A stretch of 64,000 bases of DNA, from NCBI RefSeq assembly GCF_030388665.1, contig NZ_CP128846.1:4538501-4602500 (forward strand), written 5' to 3'. The position numbers were made by a program, and so were the translations under genes. Origin of the DNA: Streptomyces flavofungini. Lineage in GTDB: Bacteria; Actinomycetota; Actinomycetes; Streptomycetales; Streptomycetaceae. The notes under the pieces were generated by a model, which did not search any database, was not told the DNA's origin, and worked only from the letters and a program-made list of their open reading frames with translations. This document shows positions 24,773-33,870 of the stretch, piece after piece. Numbering within the stretch: position 1 is the first letter of the stretch; every line of letters starts with the position of its first letter.

Positions 24773-26464
24773 ATGGCCGCCGAACTCACCGCGCACCAGC
24801 TGATCGCCAAGCACCGGCCCACCCTCGACCAGGCGCTGGAGACGATCCGCACGCGCGCGTACTGGTCGCCGCACCCCGAACACCCCAAGGCCTACGGGGA
24901 GAACGGAAGCCTGAGCCTGCCCGAGGGCAAGGCGGCCTTCGAGGCACTCCTGAACAGCCGCTTCGACCTCGACCAGCCGGGCACCGACGACTGGACCGGC
25001 GCGGAGACCTCGCCGTTCGGCCCCGAGTTGGGCATCACGTATCCGCATCCGGACGTGGACGCCCTGCTGCCGGCCATGCGTGCCGGGATGCGCGCCTGGC
25101 GCGACGCGGGCGCCGAGACCCGCGCCATGGTCTGTCTGGAGATCCTGTCGCGCATCAGCGCCCGCACGCACGAGTTCGCGCACGCGGTCATGCACACCAG
25201 CGGCCAGGCCTTCATGATGGCGTTCCAGGCCGGCGGCCCGCACGCCCAGGACCGCGGCCTGGAAGCGGTGGCGTACGCCTTCGCGGAGCAGTCCCGCACC
25301 CCCGACAGCGCGGAGTGGACCAAGCCCCAGGGCAAGCGCGACCCGCTCGCCCTGACCAAGCGCTTCACGCCCGTCGGGCGCGGCGTCGCCCTCCTGATCG
25401 GCTGCAACACCTTCCCGACGTGGAACGGCTATCCCGGCCTGTTCGCCTCCCTGGCCACGGGCAACCCCGTCCTCGTAAAGCCGCACCCCCGCGCGGTGCT
25501 GCCCCTGGCCTTGACGGTGCGCGTCGCCCGCGAGGTCCTGACCGAGGCGGGCTTCGACCCGAACCTGGTCGCGCTCGCCGCCGAGCGGCCCGGAGAGGGC
25601 ATCGCCAAGACCCTCGCCACCCGCCCCGAGATCAAGATCATCGACTACACGGGCTCGACGTCCTTCGGCGACTGGCTGGAGGCCAACGCCCGCCAGGCGC
25701 AGGTCTACACGGAGAAGGCGGGCGTCAACACGGTCGTCGTCGAGTCGACCGACAACTACAAGGGCATGCTGTCGAACCTGGCCTTCTCCCTCTCGCTGTA
25801 CAGCGGCCAGATGTGCACGACTCCGCAGAACCTCCTCATCCCCCGCGAGGGCATCGCGACGGACGCGGGCGCGAAGTCCTACGACGAGGTTGTCTCGGAC
25901 CTCGCGAGCGCGGTGGACGGCCTCCTCGGCGACGAGGCCCGGGCCAACGGCATCCTCGGCGCCCTGGTCAACCCGGACGTGAGGGCCCGCCTGGACGCGG
26001 CCCCCGGAATCGGTGAAGTCGCCCTCGCCTCACGGCAGATCAGCAACCCTGAGTTCCCCGACGCCGTGGTGCGCACACCGGTGATCGTCAAGCTCGACGG
26101 CGCCAAGCCGGACGCCGAGGCGGCGTACCTCAGCGAGTGCTTCGGCCCGGTCTCCTTCGCCGTGGCCGTCGACTCGGCGGCGGACGCGGTGGAGCTGCTG
26201 CGGCGCACGGTGCGCGAGAAGGGCGCGATGACGGTCGGGGCGTACACCACGTCCGCGGAGGTGTCATCGGCCGTCGAGGAGACCTGCCTGGAGGAGAGCG
26301 CCCAACTGTCGCTGAACCTCACGGGCGGCGTCTATGTGAACCAGACAGCGGCGTTCTCGGACTTCCACGGCTCCGGCGGCAACCCGGCGGCGAACGCCGC
26401 GCTGTGCGACAGCGCGTTCGTGGCCAACCGCTTCCGCGTGGTGGAGATCCGCAAGGAAGCGTGA
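24773..26464 (+). CDS. paaN: Phenylacetate degradation aldehyde dehydrogenase-like protein PaaN
   Basis: Protein of 563 aa with an aldehyde-dehydrogenase fold. RGVALLIGCNTFPTWNGYPG, VLVKPHPRAVLPLALTVRV, IIDYTGSTSFGDWLE and the catalytic-cysteine region YSGQMCTTPQN are visible. This stand-alone PaaN type oxidises the ring-opened semialdehyde formed after the oxepin-CoA step; it lacks the MaoC-like hydratase domain of the fused PaaZ enzymes. ATG 24773 has GAGGAG 11 nt upstream. It is divergent from the paaH-repressor pair and carries the operator shared with paaABCDE. Confidence 0.9.
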   Translation: MAAELTAHQLIAKHRPTLDQALETIRTRAYWSPHPEHPKAYGENGSLSLPEGKAAFEALLNSRFDLDQPGTDDWTGAETSPFGPELGITYPHPDVDALLPAMRAGMRAWRDAGAETRAMVCLEILSRISARTHEFAHAVMHTSGQAFMMAFQAGGPHAQDRGLEAVAYAFAEQSRTPDSAEWTKPQGKRDPLALTKRFTPVGRGVALLIGCNTFPTWNGYPGLFASLATGNPVLVKPHPRAVLPLALTVRVAREVLTEAGFDPNLVALAAERPGEGIAKTLATRPEIKIIDYTGSTSFGDWLEANARQAQVYTEKAGVNTVVVESTDNYKGMLSNLAFSLSLYSGQMCTTPQNLLIPREGIATDAGAKSYDEVVSDLASAVDGLLGDEARANGILGALVNPDVRARLDAAPGIGEVALASRQISNPEFPDAVVRTPVIVKLDGAKPDAEAAYLSECFGPVSFAVAVDSAADAVELLRRTVREKGAMTVGAYTTSAEVSSAVEETCLEESAQLSLNLTGGVYVNQTAAFSDFHGSGGNPAANAALCDSAFVANRFRVVEIRKEA

Positions 26465-26497
26465 GCCGGAGGCGCCACGGCCCCCGGGGGAGCAGGC

Positions 26498-27328
26498 TCA
26501 GGCCCGGTCCTTCGGGGGCGTGCCCGACGACCAGTGGAAGAGCGCCATCGCGACGCTCGTGGCGAGGTTGTAGCTCGACACCTGCGGCCGCATCGGCAGC
26601 GACACCAAGTGGTCGGTCCGGGCGCGCAGTTCGGCCGACAGGCCGCTGCGCTCGGACCCGAAGGCCAGTACGGCGTCATCCGGGATCTCGACGCCCCGGA
26701 TGTCCTCGCCCTCCGCGTCGAGGGCGAACAGGGGCCCCTTGGGCAGTTCCCCGACGTCCACGCGCTCCACAGCCGTCGCGAAGTGCAGGCCCGCGCCGCC
26801 GCGCACGACGGTGGGGTGCCAGGGGTCGAGGGTGCCGGTCGTCACGACTCCCGTCGCGCCGAAGCCCGCCGCGAGCCGGATCACCGCCCCGGCGTTGCCG
26901 AGGTTGCGCGGGTCGTCGAGGACGACGACGGGCGCGGCCCTGGGGATGTGCTCCAGCGCCCGCAGGTTGGCGGCGCGTTCCGGACGTAGCGCCAAGGCGG
27001 CCACGGCTGTGGGGTGCAGCCGGGGCACGAGGGCGCGCAGCGTCGCGTCGTCGGTCTCGGCGAGCAGCGCGTCGAGCGCGTCCGACACATCCGGCGCCAG
27101 GTCCTGCGCGAGGGCGAGGACGGCTGCCTTGTCGCTGGTCAGGGCGACGGGGATGCGGGCCCCGAAGCGAAGCGCGTGCTTCAGGGCATGGAAGCCGTCG
27201 AGGAGTACGCAAGTGTCGGCGAGGCCGCGCCAGACACGCACCGGGTCAGTCGGCTGCCCGCCCGGATCGGCCGGCTGCCCGCGCCGCGGACTGCTGCCGC
27301 CCGCGCCGTCCGTACGACCACCGTTCAT
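26498..27328 (-). CDS. SpoU/TrmH-family RNA methyltransferase
   Basis: Methylates ribose 2'-OH of tRNA or rRNA with S-adenosylmethionine (276 aa). The three knotted SPOUT motifs are present: LDDPRNLGNAGAVIRLAAGF, AFGSERSGLS, and SLPMRPQVSSYNLATSVAMA. The first 100 residues form a family-specific N-terminal part preceded by a Pro/Gly-rich tail. Which nucleotide is modified cannot be told. It lies convergent with paaN, 33 bp apart. Confidence 0.9.
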   Translation of the reverse strand: MNGGRTDGAGGSSPRRGQPADPGGQPTDPVRVWRGLADTCVLLDGFHALKHALRFGARIPVALTSDKAAVLALAQDLAPDVSDALDALLAETDDATLRALVPRLHPTAVAALALRPERAANLRALEHIPRAAPVVVLDDPRNLGNAGAVIRLAAGFGATGVVTTGTLDPWHPTVVRGGAGLHFATAVERVDVGELPKGPLFALDAEGEDIRGVEIPDDAVLAFGSERSGLSAELRARTDHLVSLPMRPQVSSYNLATSVAMALFHWSSGTPPKDRA

Positions 27329-27359
27329 CGCCCCTGCCGCCCGCTACCGCCGCTCACGC

Positions 27360-28640
27360 TCACGCACCGAAGCCTACGCGCGCGTGCTCGGTGGCATCCC
27401 GGGTGTGCTCCGGCCCGGCCGGTTTCGGCGACGCCTCCGCGCGGGAGGGCCGCGGCACCCGTGAGAGCAGCCCCTTGCGCGCGCGGGTCACCCAGCCACC
27501 GAGGCGCCGCAGGAACGACGTCGGCAGGAACACCGCGTCGGCCGCGATCATCGCGAGCGAGAAGAACGGCAGCCCCAGGACGACGGCGATGACGGCGTGC
27601 TCGAAGATCATCACCGCGAGCAGCACGTTCTTGACGCGCCGGTTGAACAGCGTGAACGGGAAGGCGACCTGCACGGCGACCGTCCCGTACGTCACCAGCA
27701 TCACCAGGACGCCGTGCGAGGTCAGCAGGTCGGCGAGCGCGGGCCAGGGCGAGAAGTAGTCGAGCTGGAGCGGGTAGTAGACGGCCGTCCCGTCCTGCCA
27801 GCGGCTGCCTTGGATCTTGTACCAGCCGGCCGTGGCGTAGATCAGGCACGCCTCGACCATGATCACCAACAGGGCGGCGTTGTGGGCGAGGTTGGCGACG
27901 ACATCGAGCAGCACCCGCGCCTCGCCGTCCGGCGCGCGCCGTCCGGCGACCCACCACAGCCCGTGCGCGGCCCACAGCCCCCAGAACAGCAGCAGCCAGA
28001 ACCAGCCGAGCTCCCCCATGAACGTCACGACGGACAGAGCGAGACCGAGCACCCACCACAGGGCGGGACCGACCCGGTCGCCCCCTCCCAGACGGCCTCC
28101 GCCGACCTCACGGCGGTCGTCGTCCCCAAGGCTGTCGTCGTCCCCGTAGTCGCGCCGTGCGGTACGCGCGCGTGCCGCGCGGCGCGCGTCCAGGGACCAG
28201 ACCTGGCCGCACCGCGTGAACACGAGGTAGATCGCCATGAGGTGGATGACGTTGTCGCCGCCGTCCCCCATGAAGATGCTGCGGTTCTGCAGCGAAAGCA
28301 CGCCGATCATGAACAGCACGGACATGGTGCGGGTGCGCCAGCCGACGAGCAGCAGGGCGCTCGCGGCGATCGCCACGAAGTAGACGATCTCGAACCACGC
28401 CCGGCCGTCGGACCACATCAGCGCCGTGAAGGCGTCGTTCGAGGAGATGAGCTGCTGGGCCATGTCCCAGCTCCAGGGGCCGTCGGGCCCGTACAGCTCA
28501 CGCCGGTGCGGCAGCTCACGCAGCAGGAACAGCAGCCAGGTGGCGGCGAAGCCGATACGGACCACCGCGGTCTGGTAGGGGCCGAGGGCCTGGGCCGTGA
28601 CACGCTGGACGCCCCGGGCGAGCGGGTCGAACCGGGTCAC
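27360..28640 (-). CDS. HTTM-domain multipass membrane protein
   Basis: Integral membrane protein of 426 aa with about eight predicted helices. The sequence ALGPYQTAVVRIGFAATWLL, the acidic WSDGRAWFE, and the LIYATAGWYKIQGSRWQDGT segment match HTTM proteins, which are distant relatives of vitamin-K-dependent gamma-glutamyl carboxylase. A charged cytoplasmic insertion (DYGDDDSLGDDDRRE) sits in the middle. Enzyme activity is not established for bacterial members. GTG 28640 overlaps the DUF5819 gene by GTGA, and the two families commonly occur as a pair. Confidence 0.85.
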   Translation of the reverse strand: MTRFDPLARGVQRVTAQALGPYQTAVVRIGFAATWLLFLLRELPHRRELYGPDGPWSWDMAQQLISSNDAFTALMWSDGRAWFEIVYFVAIAASALLLVGWRTRTMSVLFMIGVLSLQNRSIFMGDGGDNVIHLMAIYLVFTRCGQVWSLDARRAARARTARRDYGDDDSLGDDDRREVGGGRLGGGDRVGPALWWVLGLALSVVTFMGELGWFWLLLFWGLWAAHGLWWVAGRRAPDGEARVLLDVVANLAHNAALLVIMVEACLIYATAGWYKIQGSRWQDGTAVYYPLQLDYFSPWPALADLLTSHGVLVMLVTYGTVAVQVAFPFTLFNRRVKNVLLAVMIFEHAVIAVVLGLPFFSLAMIAADAVFLPTSFLRRLGGWVTRARKGLLSRVPRPSRAEASPKPAGPEHTRDATEHARVGFGA

Positions 28641-29587
28641 CGGACGCTCCCCTTCCGTTCCACGGCCACGTCCCCGCCTTGTTCCGCCACGCCCTGTTCC
28701 GCCACGCGCTCTTCCGCCCGGTCCTGTTCCACGGCCACGTCCCTGTGCGCACGGTCCTCACCGGCCAGCGGCAGGTCGCCGGGCGTGACCGACCACCAAG
28801 GAAGGACGCGCAGCACGGGCTTGGTGCTGATCTTCTCGTCGCTCCACTCCGGCGGCCGTACGGCCGTGGTCCGGGACCGCACCTGCACCTGGTCGAACGC
28901 CTCCCCGCGGGCGAGCGGCTCGTTCCGGTCCAGGCGCAGCAGCACGATGCGGCGGACGTACTGCTCCGACAGGTCGCCGCGCAGGCCGGTGGGACGATTC
29001 TGCGCGTCGTGCGTGGAGACGAAGAAGTCCCAGCCCCGGCGCAGTTCGTTCTGCTGCGTGTGGCTCGGCAGCAGGTTGTGGTCGATGGCGGCGCCGTCCT
29101 GGGCGGACAGGTCGAACCACCGCGTGGTCCGGCCGGCCCCGTCCGGGGTCCGGATCTGCGCGCGGGCCTGCACCGATACGTTCTGCTGCAGCGGGTTCGG
29201 CGCGAACAGCTTCCAGTTCTGCTCGAACTCCGGGTAGATCCAGTCGTCGACGGTCCGCCCGTGCTCCTTACTGACGGTGTTCGACGGCGCGACGTGCAGG
29301 AACACCATCCCGACGTGGACGCAGACGGTGGCGACGACCGCGGCGAGGACGAGGACGGCGACGACCTGCGAGCGGCGGCGGAGGGCGGCGATGCCGGTCC
29401 GGGCTGGCTGGTCTTCCGACGGCCCGGTCTCGGCGCCTGGTCCTGGCGCATCGGTGCCGGATCCAGGTGAATCGGCGCCGGATCCAGGTGGAGCGCCATC
29501 GGAGCCCGGGGGAGCGGCGTCGGAGTCCCCGGGCGCGGCATCGGACCCGGCGGATTCGCCGCCCACATCCTTGTCGTACCCGTCCAT
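28637..29587 (-). CDS. DUF5819 family membrane-anchored protein
   Basis: Protein of 316 aa with a Gly/Ser/Pro/Asp-rich N-terminal tail (about 65 residues), one membrane helix (VAVLVLAAVVATVCVHVGMV) and an outside domain containing YPEFEQNWKLFAPNPLQQNV, the signature of DUF5819. The C-terminus is a charged repeat of the type VAEQGVAEQ. Function unknown, but obligately paired with the HTTM protein downstream (GTGA overlap), suggesting a two-component membrane system. Its promoter region is shared with paaA. Confidence 0.85.
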   Translation of the reverse strand: MDGYDKDVGGESAGSDAAPGDSDAAPPGSDGAPPGSGADSPGSGTDAPGPGAETGPSEDQPARTGIAALRRRSQVVAVLVLAAVVATVCVHVGMVFLHVAPSNTVSKEHGRTVDDWIYPEFEQNWKLFAPNPLQQNVSVQARAQIRTPDGAGRTTRWFDLSAQDGAAIDHNLLPSHTQQNELRRGWDFFVSTHDAQNRPTGLRGDLSEQYVRRIVLLRLDRNEPLARGEAFDQVQVRSRTTAVRPPEWSDEKISTKPVLRVLPWWSVTPGDLPLAGEDRAHRDVAVEQDRAEERVAEQGVAEQGGDVAVERKGSVR

Positions 29588-29671
29588 CTCGCCCCGTTCC
29601 TCGACCCCGTGACCGAACCCTGCCGCCGGAACGGTACTCAGGCCCGCCCGCCAGGCCCAGCGCCCCGGAGG

Positions 29672-29744
29672 TTATCCACAGGGTTGACACCTTATGGCGA
29701 GGCGCCGCACCATTGAATTACAACGAACCGAACGATCGGTCGGT
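29672..29744 (+). promoter_or_regulatory. paaA promoter, operator and adjacent DnaA box
   Basis: Within the 300-bp gap before paaA: TTATCCACA (29672-29680), a consensus-type DnaA box; TTGACA (29684-29689) and CACCAT (29708-29713), 18 bp apart, a plausible promoter; and AACCGAACGATCGGTCGGT (29726-29744), the exact reverse complement of the paaN operator, just downstream of the expected start site. The rest of the gap shows no other clear element. Confidence 0.6.
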
Positions 29745-29887
29745 CGGCGGGTTCGATGGAGTGCCGGACTGCCGGAACGCCATGCCGGAATGCTCAGCGT
29801 GAGGCACGCCGACGTGACGAAGACATGGTGAAGACGACGGCATGACGAGAGTTGCCGAGACACTGCCAGAGGTCGAGGGGGACCGAG

Positions 29888-30901
29888 ATGGCGACAGCGC
29901 ACCAGCCGCTCACCACGGCACCGCACAAGGCCGCGGACACAGCCGTGGACGGCATCGTGGACACCGCGGTGCTCGAGTCGGCCTTCGACGCGGCCGTCGC
30001 GGCGGACGAGCGCATCGAGCCGCGTGACTGGATGCCGGACGCCTATCGCGCCACGCTCGTGCGCCAGATAGCGCAGCACGCCCACTCCGAGATCATCGGC
30101 ATGCAGCCCGAGGCCAACTGGATCACGCGCGCGCCGTCCCTGCGCCGCAAGGCGATCCTGATGGCCAAGGTCCAGGACGAGGCGGGCCACGGCCTGTATC
30201 TGTACAGCGCGGCGGAGACCCTCGGCGCGAGCCGCGACGACCTGCTCGACAAGCTCCACTCAGGCCGCCAGAAGTACTCCTCGATCTTCAACTACCCGAC
30301 CCTGACCTGGGCCGACGTAGGCGCCATCGGATGGCTCGTGGACGGCGCGGCGATCACCAACCAGGTCCCGCTGTGCCGCTGTTCGTACGGCCCCTACGCC
30401 CGCGCGATGGTCCGCGTCTGCAAGGAGGAGTCTTTCCACCAGCGCCAGGGGTACGAGCTGCTGCTCGCTCTCAGCCGCGGCACCGAGGCGCAGCACGCGA
30501 TGGCCCAGGACGCCGTGGACCGCTGGTGGTGGCCGTCGTTGATGATGTTCGGCCCGCCGGACGCGGAGTCGTCGCACTCCGAGCAGTCCATGACGTGGAA
30601 GATCAAGCGCCACTCGAACGACGAGCTGCGCCAGCGCTTCGTGGACATCTGCGTCCCCCAGGCCGAGTCGCTCGGCCTGACGCTCCCCGACCCGGACCTG
30701 AAGTGGAACGAGGAGCGGGGGCAGCACGACTTCGGCGCGATCGACTGGAGCGAGTTCTGGTCGGTCCTCAAGGGCAACGGCCCGTGCAACGACCAGCGCA
30801 TCACACAGCGCAGACGAGCCCACGAAGAGGGCGCCTGGGTGCGCGAGGCAGCGGCCGCGTACGCCGCCAAGCGGAGCGAGCGCAAGGAGGCGACCGCATG
30901 A
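29888..30901 (+). CDS. paaA: Phenylacetyl-CoA 1,2-epoxidase catalytic subunit A
   Basis: Di-iron monooxygenase subunit (337 aa) that epoxidises the ring of phenylacetyl-CoA, using electrons from PaaE. The iron-binding pattern is visible: Glu in HSEIIGM, the pair in KVQDEAGH, then [15 protein letters not shown] 29888 has GAGGGGG upstream; residues before it look non-coding. First of five overlapping genes paaABCDE, repressed by the operator at 29726. Confidence 0.95.
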   Translation: MATAHQPLTTAPHKAADTAVDGIVDTAVLESAFDAAVAADERIEPRDWMPDAYRATLVRQIAQHAHSEIIGMQPEANWITRAPSLRRKAILMAKVQDEAGHGLYLYSAAETLGASRDDLLDKLHSGRQKYSSIFNYPTLTWADVGAIGWLVDGAAITNQVPLCRCSYGPYARAMVRVCKEESFHQRQGYELLLALSRGTEAQHAMAQDAVDRWWWPSLMMFGPPDAESSHSEQSMTWKIKRHSNDELRQRFVDICVPQAESLGLTLPDPDLKWNEERGQHDFGAIDWSEFWSVLKGNGPCNDQRITQRRRAHEEGAWVREAAAAYAAKRSERKEATA

Positions 30902-31188
30902 CCGGCTCGACCGAATGGCCGCTGTGGGAAGTGTTCGTGCGCTCGCGCCGCGGCCTGTCCCACACGCACGCGGGCAGCCTGCACGCCCCGGACGCCGAGA
31001 TGGCCCTGCGCAACGCCCGGGATCTGTACACCCGCAGGAACGAAGGCGTCTCCATCTGGGTCGTGCCGTCCGCGGAGATCACCGCCTCCTCGCCGGACGA
31101 GAAGGACTCCTTCTTCGAGCCCTCCGCCGACAAGCCCTACCGCCACCCGACGTTCTACGACATCCCGGAAGGAGTGAAGCACCTGTGA
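30898..31188 (+). CDS. paaB: Phenylacetyl-CoA epoxidase subunit B
   Basis: Small structural subunit (96 aa) of the PaaABCE epoxidase. [20 protein letters not shown] and the [18 protein letters not shown] segment are characteristic, and the tail [10 protein letters not shown] is typical. It bridges the A-C heterodimers. ATGA overlap with paaA. Confidence 0.95.
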   Translation: MTGSTEWPLWEVFVRSRRGLSHTHAGSLHAPDAEMALRNARDLYTRRNEGVSIWVVPSAEITASSPDEKDSFFEPSADKPYRHPTFYDIPEGVKHL

Positions 31189-31985
31189 CCCCCACGCCCG
31201 CGACCCCCACGCCCGCGACCCCCGCGCCGTCGTCCGCCGCGCCCCCGCCCGGCGCCTCCCCGGCCGCGGACGCCCCCGCCGTCCGCACCGCGGCCCTCGC
31301 CCTGGGCGACGACGCGCTGGTGCTCTCGCACCGCCTGGGTGAGTGGGCGGGCCACGCCCCCGTCCTGGAAGAAGAGGTGGCCCTGGCGAACATCGCCCTG
31401 GACCTGCTCGGCCAGGCCCGCGTGCTGCTCTCCCTGGTGGGCGACGAGGACGAGCTGGCGTATCTGCGCGAGGAGCGCTCCTTCCGCAACCTCCAGCTCG
31501 TCGAGCAGCCGAACGGCGACTTCGCCCACACCATCGCCCGCCAGCTGTACTTCTCCGTGTACCAGAACCTCATGTACGGCCAACTGGCGGCGGCCGACAG
31601 CCCGTTGGCGCCGCTCGCCGCGAAGGCCGTCAAGGAGGTGGCCTACCACCAGGACCACGCAGAGCAGTGGACGCTCCGGCTCGGCGACGGCACGTCCGAG
31701 AGCCACGAGCGGATGCAGCGCGGCGTGGACGCGCTCTGGCGCTTCACCGGCGAGATGTTCGCGCCCCTGGCCGGTCTCGACCTCGACCGGGAAGCGCTGC
31801 GGGAGCAGTGGACGGCCAGGGTCACCGAAGTGCTCCAGAAGGCCACGCTCACCGTGCCCGAGGACCCGCAGAGCGGGGCGTGGACGGCCGGCGCCGGACG
31901 CGAGGGACTGCACACCGAGTCGTTCGGCCGGATGCTCGCCGAGATGCAGCACCTGCACCGCAGCCACCCGGGGGCGTCATGGTGA
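31185..31985 (+). CDS. paaC: Phenylacetyl-CoA epoxidase subunit C
   Basis: Ferritin-like subunit (266 aa) that pairs with PaaA and helps bind the substrate. LGDDALVLSHRLGEWAGHAP, EEEVALANIALDLLGQAR and KEVAYHQDHAEQW are recognisable. The N-terminal 35 residues are a Pro/Thr/Ala repeat (TPATPTPATPAP), unusual for the family. Starts at GTG 31185 with GTGA overlap on paaB. Confidence 0.94.
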   Translation: MTPTPATPTPATPAPSSAAPPPGASPAADAPAVRTAALALGDDALVLSHRLGEWAGHAPVLEEEVALANIALDLLGQARVLLSLVGDEDELAYLREERSFRNLQLVEQPNGDFAHTIARQLYFSVYQNLMYGQLAAADSPLAPLAAKAVKEVAYHQDHAEQWTLRLGDGTSESHERMQRGVDALWRFTGEMFAPLAGLDLDREALREQWTARVTEVLQKATLTVPEDPQSGAWTAGAGREGLHTESFGRMLAEMQHLHRSHPGASW

Positions 31986-32572
31986 CCAGAACCCCGACGG
32001 CGCCCACCGCGACCGCCTCCCCCGCGGCCCCCGCCGCCGCACCCCCGGCGCCCACCGCACCCGCCGCCCCCACAACGGCTCCCGCGCCCACCGCCCTGGA
32101 GGCCCGGCTCCACGCCCTCGCGGGCTCCGTGCCCGACCCCGAGCTGCCCGTCCTCACCCTGGCCGAGCTGGGCGTGCTCCGCTCCGTCCGGGTCAGCGGC
32201 ACCGGCCATGTGGACGTCGAGCTGACCCCGACGTACACGGGCTGCCCCGCCATCGAGGCCATGAGCGCGGACATAGAGCAGGTGCTGCGCGAGGACGGCC
32301 GGGACGACGTCACGGTGCGCACGGTGCTCTCCCCCGCCTGGTCGACGGACGACATCAGCGCCGAAGGCCGCCGCAAGCTCGCGGAGTTCGGCATCGCGCC
32401 GCCGCGCCCGCACGCCGCCGAGGGACCGGTCCCGCTCTCCCTCACGGTCCGCTGCCCGCACTGCGGCTCGACGGACACCGAACTGCTCAGCCGCTTCTCC
32501 TCCACCGCCTGCAAGGCGCTGCGTCGCTGCGTCACCTGCCGGGAGCCCTTCGACCACTTCAAGGAGCTGTGA
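31979..32572 (+). CDS. paaD: PaaD, iron-sulfur assembly protein for the epoxidase
   Basis: DUF59/MIP18-type protein (197 aa) thought to help mature the metal centres of the epoxidase. After a 40-residue Ala/Pro/Thr tail comes VPDPELPVLTLAELGVLRSV, then LTPTYTGCPAIEAM, and a C-terminal zinc- or iron-binding region with VRCPHCGS and RCVTCREP. Overlaps paaC by 7 nt. Confidence 0.94.
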   Translation: MVTRTPTAPTATASPAAPAAAPPAPTAPAAPTTAPAPTALEARLHALAGSVPDPELPVLTLAELGVLRSVRVSGTGHVDVELTPTYTGCPAIEAMSADIEQVLREDGRDDVTVRTVLSPAWSTDDISAEGRRKLAEFGIAPPRPHAAEGPVPLSLTVRCPHCGSTDTELLSRFSSTACKALRRCVTCREPFDHFKEL

Positions 32573-33639
32573 TGGCGCGCTTCCACCCGCTCCGCGTGGC
32601 GGCCGTCGAGGAGCTCACCGACGACTCCGTGACGCTGACGTTCGAAGTGCCCCCGCACCTCCGGGAGGAGTACCGGTACGCCCCCGGCCAGCACCTCGCC
32701 CTGCGCCGAGTCGTCGACGGCACGGAGATCCGGCGTACGTACTCGATCTGCTCCCCGGCCCCGCACCCCCAAGCCCTCGGTGAGCCGAGGCTGTTGCGGG
32801 TGGGCGTGCGTGTGGTGGAGGGCGGCGCCTTCTCGACGTACGCGCGCAAGGAGGTCGCCGTCGGGGACGAGCTGGACGTGATGACCCCGGCGGGCCGCTT
32901 CACGCTGGACCCGGCTCCGGGGCGGTATGCCGCGGTGGTCGGCGGCAGTGGGATCACGCCGGTGCTCTCCATCGTCACGACGCTCCTGGAGCGCGAGCCG
33001 GACGCCGAGTTCTGTCTGATACGCAGCGACCGCACGGCTGCGTCCACGATGTTCCTCGACGAGGTCGCCGACCTCAAGGACCGCTGGCCGGACCGCTTCC
33101 AGCTGGTGACGGTGCTCTCCCGCGAGGAGCAGCAGGCAGGGCTGAACTCGGGCCGCCTGGACGAGGAACGGCTTGCGCGGCTGCTGCCCGCGCTCCTGCC
33201 GGTCGAGGAGGTCGACGGCTGGTTCCTGTGCGGTCCGTACGGCCTGGTGCAGGGCGCGGAGCGGACCCTGCGGGTGCTGGGGGTGGCGCGGCGGCGCATC
33301 CACGAGGAGATATTCCACGTGGACGACGGCCTCACGGCGGCTCCGGCGGTGCCCGCCCCGGCGGACAGCACGGTCACGGTCACCCTCGACGGCCGCTCCG
33401 GCACCTGGCCGGTGCAGGCGGGGGAGTCCCTGCTCGACACGGTGCTGCGCAACCGCGCGGACGCGCCGTTCGCCTGCAAGGGCGGAGTGTGCGGCACCTG
33501 CCGGGCGTTCAAGGTGTCCGGCGAGGTCCGCATGGACCGGAACTTCGCACTGGAGCCGGAGGAGACCGAGGCCGGCTATGTGCTGGCGTGCCAGTCGCAT
33601 CCGACCACGGACAAGGTGGAGTTGGACTTCGACCGCTGA
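32572..33639 (+). CDS. paaE: Phenylacetyl-CoA epoxidase reductase subunit E
   Basis: NADPH-dependent reductase (355 aa) feeding electrons to PaaAC. FAD domain: GTEIRRTYSICSPAPHPQAL. NAD(P) domain: AVVGGSGITPVLSIV and FLCGPYGLVQGAERTL. C-terminal plant-type 2Fe-2S domain: ACKGGVCGTCRAFKVSG and VLACQSHP, four cysteines. TGATG overlap with paaD. Last gene of the operon; its stop lies at the start of a short repeat. Confidence 0.96.
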   Translation: MARFHPLRVAAVEELTDDSVTLTFEVPPHLREEYRYAPGQHLALRRVVDGTEIRRTYSICSPAPHPQALGEPRLLRVGVRVVEGGAFSTYARKEVAVGDELDVMTPAGRFTLDPAPGRYAAVVGGSGITPVLSIVTTLLEREPDAEFCLIRSDRTAASTMFLDEVADLKDRWPDRFQLVTVLSREEQQAGLNSGRLDEERLARLLPALLPVEEVDGWFLCGPYGLVQGAERTLRVLGVARRRIHEEIFHVDDGLTAAPAVPAPADSTVTVTLDGRSGTWPVQAGESLLDTVLRNRADAPFACKGGVCGTCRAFKVSGEVRMDRNFALEPEETEAGYVLACQSHPTTDKVELDFDR

Positions 33640-33719
33640 GCGGCCCACCGGCGAGCGGCCCACCGGCGAGCGGCCCACCGGTGAGCACCCTCGCCGTTGA
33701 ACGCCCTCGCCGTTGAACG
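33638..33719. repeat. Two short tandem repeats after paaE
   Basis: Three copies of the 15-bp unit GAGCGGCCCACCGGC (33638-33682) begin in the paaE stop codon. Two copies of the 16-bp CCCTCGCCGTTGAACG (33688-33719) follow. No function seen. Confidence 0.85.
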
Positions 33720-33786
33720 CCCCACCGCGCGGGGCCGACGCCGGGACACCACTCACCGGACCACTCGCCACGGCTGTTCCCTTCCC

Positions 33787-33802
33787 ATAGAACGTGTTCT
33801 AT
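33787..33802. promoter_or_regulatory. KstR-like operator before the acyl-CoA dehydrogenase
   Basis: ATAGAACGTGTTCTAT is a perfect 16-bp palindrome, 69-84 bp upstream of the GTG at 33871. Its inner 14 bp fit TnnAACnnGTTnnA, the motif I remember for KstR, the TetR repressor of steroid catabolism in mycobacteria and rhodococci. Confidence 0.6.
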
Positions 33803-33870
33803 CTTGACGACCCGTCAGAACAGCGGCGGAGCCGACGAGACCGAACCCGGCCGGTGCGGAGGGACGAGCA

